DNA of 43,939 nt from an uncultured Bacilli bacterium (lineage in GTDB: Bacteria > Bacillota_I > Bacilli_A > RF39 > UBA660). A program made the position numbers and the translations under genes. The stretch is taken from assembly GCA_910587745.1 (NCBI GenBank), contig CAJUNE010000009.1, positions 1-43,939 on the forward strand, read 5' to 3'. Of the stretch, positions 31,560 to 37,737 are shown piece after piece (the stretch's first letter is position 1; every line of letters starts with the position of its first letter). The notes beneath the pieces were generated by a model, which worked only from the letters and a program-made list of their open reading frames with translations, was not told the origin of the DNA and did not search any database.

Positions 31560-32273
31560 ATGAGTAAAGTCATCTTAGTAACAGGTGCTTCACGTGGTTT
31601 AGGAGAAGCTATAGCCAAAAAATTTTTAGATAATAAAAATATAGTGTATATTAATTACAATAAAACGTCATTAAAAGAATTAGAAGAAAAATATCACGAA
31701 TATAAAAATGCCAGATTTATCAAATGTGATGTATCAAATGAAGAAGAAATAAAAAATATGATGTCTAAAATTAAGGAAGAAGAAGGACACTTAGATGTTT
31801 TAGTAAATAATGCAGGGATTGCAATGGATTCTGAGTTAAAAGATAAAACCAAAGAGAATTTTCAAAAAATTCTTGATGTAAATTTAATAGGACCTTTTTT
31901 AACTAGCAAGTATGTTTTAGATATAATGGATAAAGGCAGCATTATAAATATTTCTTCTAATACAGGTATTGATGCATATTATTCATATAGTTTAGATTAT
32001 GATGCTTCTAAAGCGGGTTTAATTAATTTAACTCATAATTTTGCGAGTATGTATGCACCAAATATTAGAGTAAATTGTATAGCACCAGGATGGATTAATA
32101 CAGAAATGAATAAAGAATTAGATAAAGAATATATTAAAGAAGAATGTGAGCATATATTATTAGAACGATTTGCTGAGCCAAAAGAAATAGCAAATGTAGT
32201 TTTCTTTTTAGCAAGTGATGAAGCAAGTTATATAACTGATACTATAATAAGAGTTGATGGCGGCTTAAAATGA
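31560..32273 (+). CDS. FabG-like short-chain dehydrogenase/reductase
   Basis: 237 residues from the ATG at 31560; an in-frame ATG at 31533 lies in the previous gene and lacks a site. TGASRGLG at 8-15, NNAGIA near 85, NISSNTG near 133 and Tyr/Lys of the catalytic triad in YDASKAG near 151-157, then APGWINTEM. A C-terminal DGGLK ending is typical of FabG-like enzymes. It could reduce 3-oxoacyl-ACP or another carbonyl; the operon gives no hint of fatty acid synthesis, so the substrate is open. Overlaps the next gene (ATGA). Confidence 0.87.
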   Translation: MSKVILVTGASRGLGEAIAKKFLDNKNIVYINYNKTSLKELEEKYHEYKNARFIKCDVSNEEEIKNMMSKIKEEEGHLDVLVNNAGIAMDSELKDKTKENFQKILDVNLIGPFLTSKYVLDIMDKGSIINISSNTGIDAYYSYSLDYDASKAGLINLTHNFASMYAPNIRVNCIAPGWINTEMNKELDKEYIKEECEHILLERFAEPKEIANVVFFLASDEASYITDTIIRVDGGLK

Positions 32274-32710
32274 AAACAGTTAGTATAATTCCAAATAAAG
32301 ACAAAATGAATATTCCTATTTATCACAAAGAGAGTGAAAAACAAGATCATACTGCGATGTTAAAAGAATTTTGCATATTAACAGGGATGGATTATACTAA
32401 TTACAGAGCAGTTCAAGAATGCATATTAAGTAGTGGAGGAGTTATTATTACAACGAATAATAATGAATACGCTTTGACTTGGTTACCAGAAGACTTAAGT
32501 GATGAACAAACAAAAAAATTATTTAATTTAGAAGACTTTTATAAATTATTTCAAGATTTAGAATTTTTCGATTTCTATGCTAATGGTTTAGGAAAATATT
32601 CTAATGAACAAAATAAAGGAAAAGAAGTATTAGAAGAATTTTATGAAGCATTACAACAATATCAAAAAGAAAAAGATATGCATAGAAATAGAACAAAGGA
32701 AGCTAGCTAG
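32270..32710 (+). CDS. Unknown soluble protein, intact copy of a tandem pair
   Basis: 146 residues, acidic, no membrane segment. Opens with VSIIPNKDKMNIPIYHK; contains VIITTNNNEYALTWLPEDLSDEQ (about 54-76) and a helical, Glu/Gln-rich end. No family recognised. Directly downstream lies a decayed relative with the same opening and the same mid-part pattern. Start overlaps the SDR stop by four bases. Confidence 0.6.
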   Translation: MKTVSIIPNKDKMNIPIYHKESEKQDHTAMLKEFCILTGMDYTNYRAVQECILSSGGVIITTNNNEYALTWLPEDLSDEQTKKLFNLEDFYKLFQDLEFFDFYANGLGKYSNEQNKGKEVLEEFYEALQQYQKEKDMHRNRTKEAS

Positions 32711-32712
32711 AA

Positions 32713-33149
32713 ATGTTAGTATCTGTATCAATTATACCAAATGGAGAAATTTAAATATTCCGACTTATTAAGAAGAATTAGATGAATACTATAGGCAAAG
32801 AGGAAATGAAAATGAAGAAGATAGATTAACTATTGCAGTTATTATCCCTAAGGCATCATGAAGATATGATTGAAGACTTTATAAAAAAGTATAACATAGA
32901 TGCTTATAATGAATATGATTTAGTAGCAAATGGTCATATATTTCTACGTATTATAGATAATCTAGTTATAGCATATATGCCAAGTTATATAACGGAATTA
33001 CAATATGAAAAATTATTAGAAAAAAGAGAATTATTAGAACAATTTCCATGTTTTTCAGCCAATTTTTTAATAACAAAGATTTAATCGTAGAAAATACTTT
33101 TGGAGACTATGATACTAAGAAGAGATATAATAGATTGTTTTTACAATGA
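32713..33149 (+). pseudogene. Decayed copy of the preceding gene
   Basis: Stitching frames gives VSVSIIPNGE (32713 on), then NLNIPTY in another frame (compare VSIIPNKDKMNIPIY of the intact copy), stops, then from about 32860 HHEDMIEDF ... YNEYDLVANGHIFLRIIDNLVIAYMPSYITELQ, matching DHTAMLKEF ... NNNEYALTWLPEDLSDEQ in order and spacing. Near 33063 the frame shifts again into NNKDLIVENTFGDYDTKK, ending at a TGA at 33147-33149. At least three frame changes and several stops mean it cannot be translated. Confidence 0.7.
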
Positions 33150-33200
33150 AGTTAAAGAGTACTATGGTTAAAGGAAAGTAGAAAATAAAGGAGAAGTATT

Positions 33201-34421
33201 ATGAATATAGATAAATTAGTAGTTGAAGCAGAAAAAGAATGTAAAACTATATTTCAAACAATCGAGGATAATGAATATTATTTTAGTGAATTAGTATTAG
33301 AAGCTTTTAGGAAGTTTAATATAAATGAAACTCATTTTAATATGACAACTGGTTATGGCTATAATGATACAGGAAGAGATGCTATAGAAGATGTTTTTTC
33401 TTATGTATTAAAAGGAGAGAAAGCCTTAGTAAGAAATCAAATGATAAGTGGTTCTCATGCTTTATCAACAACACTTTTTGGGCTTTTAAGACCAAACGAT
33501 ACTATACTATCAATAACTGGTCTTCCATATGACACATTACATGAAGTTATAGGTATTAAAGATAATCCTAGTTCTTTAAAAAGTTTTAATATTAATTACG
33601 AACAAATAGATTTAATAAATAATAAGTTTGATATAGCAAGTATTACCAAGAAATTACAAGAGAAAAAAATTAAATTAATAGAAATCCAAAGAAGTAAAGG
33701 ATATTCAACCCGTAAAAGTATATCTATAAAAGCGATAGAAGAGGTTATCAAAGAAATTAGAAAAGTTGATAAAGAAGTAATAATAATGATAGACAATTGT
33801 TATTGTGAATTTGTTGAAAGAACTTCGCCCTTAGAAGTAGGCGCTGATATAATAGTTGGGTCTTTAATTAAAAATCTAGGTGGTTCTATAGCTAATAATG
33901 GCGCTTATATAGTCGGTAAAAAAGATTTAGTTGAATTATGTGCTGAGAGATTAAACTTACCAGGAGAAGGAGCAGAAGTAGGACCTAGTTTAGGTGCTAA
34001 TAAAAGTATTTTACAAGGTTTATATTTTGCACCATCAGTTGTAGCTTCTAGTCTTAAAGTAGCAGTATTAACATCTTTTTTATTAGAAAAATTAGGCTAT
34101 GACATAGAGCCTAAATATAATGAAGAAAGAGTAGATATAGTTGAGGCAATAACATTTAAAAGCCAAGAAAAACTAATAAAGTATGTCCAAGGAATAGGAA
34201 AATATTCCCCAATAGATTCGGGAAGTATGCCTATACCAGCTCCAATGCCAGGATATGATAATGAAGTAATAATGGCAAGTGGAGCATTTACTCAAGGTTC
34301 AAGTATAGAGTTATCATGTGATGGCCCTTTAAGAGAACCATATATAGCATATCAACAAGGTGGAGTAACATATAATTATGGCAAAATAGCTATAGTTAAT
34401 ACGCTTAAAGATTTATTTTAA
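33201..34421 (+). CDS. PLP-dependent methionine gamma-lyase-like protein (aluminium resistance family)
   Basis: 406 residues. THFNMTTGYGYNDTGRDAIEDVF (about 39-61) and RNQMISGSHALSTTLFGLLRPND (about 78-100) mark the YnbB/'aluminium resistance' branch of fold-type I PLP enzymes. The Schiff-base lysine is in GSLIKNLGG (about 226-234), and the end has PMPIPAPMPGYDNEVIMASG with GSSIELSCDGP. The family is named for a tolerance phenotype, but the reaction is thought to be a sulfur amino acid lyase; unproven. Start supported by AAAGGAGAAG. Confidence 0.9.
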   Translation: MNIDKLVVEAEKECKTIFQTIEDNEYYFSELVLEAFRKFNINETHFNMTTGYGYNDTGRDAIEDVFSYVLKGEKALVRNQMISGSHALSTTLFGLLRPNDTILSITGLPYDTLHEVIGIKDNPSSLKSFNINYEQIDLINNKFDIASITKKLQEKKIKLIEIQRSKGYSTRKSISIKAIEEVIKEIRKVDKEVIIMIDNCYCEFVERTSPLEVGADIIVGSLIKNLGGSIANNGAYIVGKKDLVELCAERLNLPGEGAEVGPSLGANKSILQGLYFAPSVVASSLKVAVLTSFLLEKLGYDIEPKYNEERVDIVEAITFKSQEKLIKYVQGIGKYSPIDSGSMPIPAPMPGYDNEVIMASGAFTQGSSIELSCDGPLREPYIAYQQGGVTYNYGKIAIVNTLKDLF

Positions 34422-34461
34422 ATTAAACGTCTTATAAACTTACAATAAAGTATACTTTTAA

Positions 34462-34490
34462 TTGACTTCGGGGGGGGGGTATGCTAGAAT
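34462..34490 (+). promoter_or_regulatory. Promoter with a G10 tract in its spacer
   Basis: TTGACT (34462-34467), a spacer of exactly 17 bases, then TAGAAT (34485-34490) with TG at the extended -10 position (34482-34483). The spacer holds ten consecutive G (34470-34479). A change in tract length would alter the -35/-10 distance, the known mechanism of promoter phase variation. Confidence 0.75.
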
Positions 34491-34517
34491 AGAGAATAGA
34501 AATGGAGTAGTGAGTTT

Positions 34518-34994
34518 ATGGGACGTTTTTGTTCTAATTGTGGTCAAGAAGTACCAGAAGGTTCTAAATTTTGCCAAAATTGTGGTAATACGCAAAATAA
34601 TGGTGGTAATACAACCATTATAAATAATTATAATCAAAGAGATGATAATCCGAAAATACCTAATAGAAATATCGTATCATGTATTATTTTATCAATAATT
34701 ACATGTGGTATATATTCTATATATTGGTTTATTGTTATGACTGATGAATCAAATTATTTAGTTGATGAAAAAAGTGCTAGTGGTGGAATGGCATTCTTAT
34801 ATACTATCTTAACATGTGGTATTTATGCAATTTATTGGAATTATAAAATGGGTAAAAAAATGACTGAAGCTGGAAATAAATATAATGTTGCTACTTCAGA
34901 TAATGCCGTATTATATGTAATTTTATCACTATTTGGATTTGGCATTATAAATTATTGCTTAATTCAAAGTGACTTAAATCGTTTTTCAAAGTAA
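34518..34994 (+). CDS. Zinc-ribbon DUF4234 membrane protein
   Basis: 158 residues. FCSNCG and FCQNCG (4-9 and 19-24) form a zinc ribbon, followed by an Asn-rich linker. From about 53 on the DUF4234 pattern appears twice: IITCGIYSIYWF (about 61-72) and ILTCGIYAIYWNYKMG (about 96-111), then a last helix (about 135-150). Three or four membrane segments. Function unknown. Its expression should depend on the G10 promoter 28 bases upstream. The next gene overlaps by one base (TAATG). Confidence 0.88.
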   Translation: MGRFCSNCGQEVPEGSKFCQNCGNTQNNGGNTTIINNYNQRDDNPKIPNRNIVSCIILSIITCGIYSIYWFIVMTDESNYLVDEKSASGGMAFLYTILTCGIYAIYWNYKMGKKMTEAGNKYNVATSDNAVLYVILSLFGFGIINYCLIQSDLNRFSK

Positions 34995-35371
34995 TGTCAA
35001 AGAAGAGTACTAAAGTAATTTTAATATTTTTAATAATATTATATATTATCTTTTATAAAAAATTAGGAATTAACATTCCTTGTTTTTTTCATAAAATAAC
35101 AGGCTTATATTGTCCTGGATGTGGAATTACGAGGATGTTAGAATCAATATTAAAATTAAATATATATCAAGCATTTCGTTATAACCCCTTAGCATTTACT
35201 TATTTAATAGGATATATAATTTATAAAATAATTAATTATAGACATAAAATAAAATTAAATAATTATTTTATATATGTGCTTTTATTTATTGCCATAACAT
35301 TCGGTATTTTAAGAAATATTCCAATTTTTGATTACTTAAAACCAACAGAAATAATATCAAATAAAAATTAA
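34994..35371 (+). CDS. DUF2752 membrane protein
   Basis: 125 residues with about three membrane segments. The family motif C-x2-H...TGLYCPGCGITRM (about 31-50) with the CPGCG(I/L)TR core and RYNPLAFTYLIGY (about 66-78) is unmistakable. Function unknown in the family. Translationally coupled to the DUF4234 gene, so it falls under the same possibly phase-variable promoter. Confidence 0.9.
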   Translation: MSKKSTKVILIFLIILYIIFYKKLGINIPCFFHKITGLYCPGCGITRMLESILKLNIYQAFRYNPLAFTYLIGYIIYKIINYRHKIKLNNYFIYVLLFIAITFGILRNIPIFDYLKPTEIISNKN

Positions 35372-35387
35372 AGCAAAAAATTAGAAA

Positions 35388-35420
35388 AAAGATGCCAAAA
35401 AACTTGACATCTTTCTTTAT
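35388..35420 (+). terminator. Terminator after DUF2752
   Basis: AAAGATGCCAA / TTGACATCTTT with one mismatch and a five-base loop, then a T-rich stretch. Its right arm contains the TTGACA of the next promoter. Confidence 0.7.
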
Positions 35421-35432
35421 TAATGATATATT
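35404..35432 (+). promoter_or_regulatory. Promoter of the five-tRNA cluster
   Basis: TTGACA (35404-35409), 17-base spacer, TATATT (35427-35432) with TG at the extended -10 position. The predicted start is about 14 bases ahead of tRNA-Val. Confidence 0.8.
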
Positions 35433-35452
35433 AAATTACGTCCAAGACATTT

Positions 35453-35529
35453 GGGCGCTTAGCTCAGTTGGTTAGAGCACCTGCCTTACAAGCAGGGGGT
35501 CATAGGTTCGAGTCCTATAGCGCCCACCA
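35453..35529 (+). tRNA. tRNA-Val (anticodon TAC)
   Basis: Acceptor GGGCGCT pairs with AGCGCCC. The anticodon loop CTTACAA gives TAC. D and T arms are normal and ACCA is encoded. First of five tRNAs in one run. Confidence 0.96.
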
Positions 35530-35540
35530 TTTTATTTTTT

Positions 35541-35616
35541 GCCGACATAGCGTAACTGGCAGCGCAACTGACTTGTAATCAGTAGGTTGGGGGTTCGACT
35601 CCCTCTGTCGGCACCA
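35541..35616 (+). tRNA. tRNA-Thr (anticodon TGT)
   Basis: Acceptor GCCGACA pairs with TGTCGGC. The anticodon loop CTTGTAA gives TGT. ACCA is encoded. Confidence 0.95.
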
Positions 35617-35624
35617 TTTAGTAT

Positions 35625-35936
35625 GGGGAGATAGCGAAGTGGTCAAACGCGGCAGACTGTAATCTTTATAAGATTTAAATCTTATTTGCACCCTTCATTG
35701 GAAACAATCAAGGTGGACGTCGCTAATTCGGGGAAATCTAAATAAGTAATTATATGACAATCCCGAGCTAGGTTAATACCGAGTGTAGAGACTTTATACG
35801 ACGGACCTAAGTCTAATAATAAAGATAAGGTTAAGAGAAAGTCCAGACTACAAACACGAAAGTGGTAGTGAAAACTATAGTAGTAAAGAAATCTGTTCCT
35901 TCGGGTTCCATGGTTCAAATCCATGTCTCCCCACCA
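35625..35936 (+). tRNA. tRNA-Tyr (anticodon GTA), split by a group I intron
   Basis: 5' exon 35625-35660 and 3' exon 35889-35936. Joined, they give acceptor GGGGAGA/TCTCCCC, D arm, anticodon stem GCAGA/TCTGT with loop CTGTAAA (GTA), the class II variable arm (TTCCTTCGGGTTCC) usual in tRNA-Tyr, T arm CATGG/CCATG and ACCA. The exon text resembles B. subtilis-type tRNA-Tyr strongly. The split lies between U35 and A36 of the anticodon, so no functional tRNA exists without splicing. No second tRNA-Tyr is seen in the window. Confidence 0.93.
35661..35888 (+). ncRNA. Group I intron in tRNA-Tyr (IC3-like, no ORF)
   Basis: 228 bases. The 5' exon ends in U (35660) and the intron ends in G (35888), as in group I introns. 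The guide TTGCA (35686-35690) pairs with the splice site TGT|AA, giving the required U-G wobble at the cut (G35688). CCTTCATTG-GAAA-CAATCAAGG folds as P2. P4-P6 and P7 text follows the cyanobacterial tRNA-Leu intron: GGGGAAATCTAAAT, ACAATCCCGAGC (Q), GTAGAGACTTTATACGACGG (R) and AAGAGAAAGTCC (S); GACTTT/AAAGTC forms P7. Its compact size without an endonuclease gene fits subgroup IC3. Recognised by eye, not by covariance search. Confidence 0.9.
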
Positions 35937-35946
35937 CTTTAATTAT

Positions 35947-36022
35947 TGCCTCGTAGCCAAGTGGTAAGGCATCAGACTTTGACTCTGACATTCCGCTGGT
36001 TCGAACCCAGCCGAGGCAGCCA
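35947..36022 (+). tRNA. tRNA-Gln (anticodon TTG)
   Basis: Acceptor TGCCTCG pairs with CGAGGCA (U1-A72, usual for tRNA-Gln). The anticodon loop CTTTGAC gives TTG. GCCA is encoded. Confidence 0.94.
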
Positions 36023-36028
36023 TCTTTT

Positions 36029-36104
36029 GGTTCGCTAGCTCAGTCGGTAGAGCATTTGACTTTTAATCAAAGGGTCGAGAGTTCGAATCTCTCGCGAGCC
36101 ACCA
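36029..36104 (+). tRNA. tRNA-Lys (anticodon TTT)
   Basis: Acceptor GGTTCGC pairs with GCGAGCC. The anticodon loop CTTTTAA gives TTT. ACCA is encoded. Last tRNA of the cluster. Confidence 0.96.
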
Positions 36105-36114
36105 TTTTGAATTA

Positions 36115-36140
36115 TAAGCTCATTTATATGAGCTTTTTTC
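36115..36140 (+). terminator. Terminator of the tRNA cluster
   Basis: AAGCTCAT / ATGAGCTT with a four-base loop and six T. Confidence 0.88.
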
Positions 36141-36151
36141 ATGCGAAAAAA

Positions 36152-36180
36152 TTGAATATATATTAATATAATAATATAAT
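36152..36180 (+). promoter_or_regulatory. Promoter of the homing-endonuclease-like gene
   Basis: TTGAAT (36152-36157), 17-base spacer, TATAAT (36175-36180). Close to consensus and independent of the tRNA transcript, which ends at the terminator before it. Confidence 0.7.
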
Positions 36181-36204
36181 ATATACAATCAAAGGGGGAT
36201 AAAA

Positions 36205-36585
36205 ATGTTTGATACAAATAAAAATATAGGAAATTCAAGTTTAGGATTAGCAATATCTTATTTTACTTGTCATAATTATATTGTTTCCAGTCCTTTAAAT
36301 GACACTCAAGATTATGATTTAATTGTTGAAAAGGATAATTTGTTATATAGAGTTCAAGTAAAAGGCACTTCATTTAAAACTAAGTATGGGATATATCAAG
36401 TCGCCTTAAAAAGTTGTGGTGGAACAAAAGGAAAAGTTTATAAAACCGTGATTAAAAGTAGAGCGGATTTATTATTTATAGCTACAAAAAATAGAGATTT
36501 ATATTTAATCCCTATTAGTAATCTTAGAAATACATATACACTGAATTTAGGAGAAGAGTATAAAAAATACTTATTAACTTTTTAG
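36205..36585 (+). CDS. Group I intron-type PD-(D/E)XK homing endonuclease (I-Ssp6803I-like)
   Basis: 126 residues, start set by AAAGGGGGAT. Active-site pattern: QDYDLIV with Asp38, then 13 residues on VQVK with Gln51 and Lys53. As I recall, I-Ssp6803I, the tetrameric endonuclease from the Synechocystis tRNA-fMet intron, has D36, Q49 and K51, i.e. the same spacing. The N-terminal Glu of that family (near 11) is not obvious here (GNSSLGLA), and a basic patch (KSCGGTKGKVYK) follows. The gene lies outside any intron, 269 bases past a tRNA-Tyr gene that holds a group I intron. Its 3' end overlaps the convergent racemase-like gene by 12 bases. Alternative: an archaeal Hjc-like or other small PDDEXK enzyme. 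Confidence 0.75.
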   Translation: MFDTNKNIGNSSLGLAISYFTCHNYIVSSPLNDTQDYDLIVEKDNLLYRVQVKGTSFKTKYGIYQVALKSCGGTKGKVYKTVIKSRADLLFIATKNRDLYLIPISNLRNTYTLNLGEEYKKYLLTF

Positions 36586-37578
36586 TTTTTTAGAACTTTT
36601 TTCATAATTAATTGAAACAATACTAGTAATATGATTAATGGTATTAAAAATATTATCTTTAATAAAATAATCAAGTCTATTATTAGATCCGAAAACTTCC
36701 ACAATATCGTTAACTTTAATAGAATTATCTACAATAACAACTATATATTCATCATTAATTTCTTTAATAGAATAAAATTTATCATTAATAAACACTTTAG
36801 AAATATTGGTATTAATGCCATCAACTAAACCAAGAGGAATAACAGCATAATAAACTTCTTTCTTTTTATTTATTGATTTAACTATTTTACTAATATAAGA
36901 ATTAACTTCTAAAATAGGTTTTAAGCTTGGAATATTTTTATCAAATAATTTTCTTTTAGATGTATCAATACCATAGATAGATTTATCTAAAAGAATTGCA
37001 TTAGAGCTTTTAATTTTATTTTTTTCATTTTCATTATTTAAGATAACAAGTTCTAAATCTTTTAAAGGTTCCGTAATATATTTAAAATCAAGGTAATCTT
37101 TTTCGTTAAGTTTTGCAATAACTCCTAGGATATTGATATGAATATCTTTTTTAATATCTTCTAAAATATCATTTAATTCATGTTTAGAACTAAAACCATT
37201 AAAATCATATTTATCAATACTAAAAATAATTTCAAATTTATCTTTAATTTTTAAACTCAAGATATAATCCATAGTGTCTTTGCTTTTTATAACCATAATT
37301 ACATCATTTAAAACCAAATCATAAATATTATCTTCGGTTATAGAACCACTATAAATAATTTTAATTTTATGATTATATTTCTTGATATTTAAAACATCCT
37401 GAAAGTTATTAGTATACACATACTGAAATTCATCATCTAAATATTTAATGAGTTTTATTCCATGACCAAAAGCATTATTACTAACATTTAAAATATAATT
37501 TTTAAAAGAAAAGTTTTTTTTAAAGTCTGAAATATTAAATTTTAAATTATCTATATTAATATTAGCTATATTTTTCAT
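36574..37578 (-). CDS. Alanine racemase-like pseudoenzyme
   Basis: 334 residues with the layout of PLP alanine racemase (TIM barrel then C-terminal beta domain). The cofactor-lysine motif VVKANAYGHG appears as NVSNNAFGHG (31-40): the lysine is Ser33. The region that normally carries the second catalytic residue (VGYG-x-x-Y) before IPLGLVDG (about 248-255) is missing about ten residues, and the closing RVPR-type motif is absent. ILLDKSIYG and VNDIVEVFG are kept. So the fold is likely intact but racemase activity is not expected. Start supported by AAGGGTGG. It may bind a ligand or act as a regulator. No frameshifts are seen. Confidence 0.8.
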   Translation of the reverse strand: MKNIANINIDNLKFNISDFKKNFSFKNYILNVSNNAFGHGIKLIKYLDDEFQYVYTNNFQDVLNIKKYNHKIKIIYSGSITEDNIYDLVLNDVIMVIKSKDTMDYILSLKIKDKFEIIFSIDKYDFNGFSSKHELNDILEDIKKDIHINILGVIAKLNEKDYLDFKYITEPLKDLELVILNNENEKNKIKSSNAILLDKSIYGIDTSKRKLFDKNIPSLKPILEVNSYISKIVKSINKKKEVYYAVIPLGLVDGINTNISKVFINDKFYSIKEINDEYIVVIVDNSIKVNDIVEVFGSNNRLDYFIKDNIFNTINHITSIVSINYEKSSKKLKS

Positions 37579-37684
37579 TGATTTCCACCCTTAGAATAAT
37601 TGTAACAAAAAGAATGCTTTAAGTCTAGGATATTAACAAAATAAAGAAAATAGATGTAAAATAATCAATTAAAGAGCAAAACTA

Positions 37685-37714
37685 TTGATAAAAAACCTTA
37701 AAATTTGGTATACT
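37685..37714 (+). promoter_or_regulatory. Promoter of eno
   Basis: TTGATA (37685-37690), 18-base spacer, TATACT (37709-37714) with TGG at the extended -10 position. Confidence 0.65.
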
Positions 37715-37737
37715 AATAACGAAAGACGTGGTAGTAA

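Noticed and set aside
32833..33084. Independent 83-codon gene
   Set aside because: It starts at a TTG without a ribosome binding site and matches the middle of the preceding gene, so it is part of the decayed copy.
35682..35924. 80-codon minus-strand frame over tRNA-Tyr
   Set aside because: It lies within the group I intron and the 3' exon; no ribosome binding site and no protein-like composition.
35625..35936. tRNA-Tyr as a pseudogene broken by an insertion
   Set aside because: The insertion has group I guide, core pairings and terminal G, and the exons join without any lost base.
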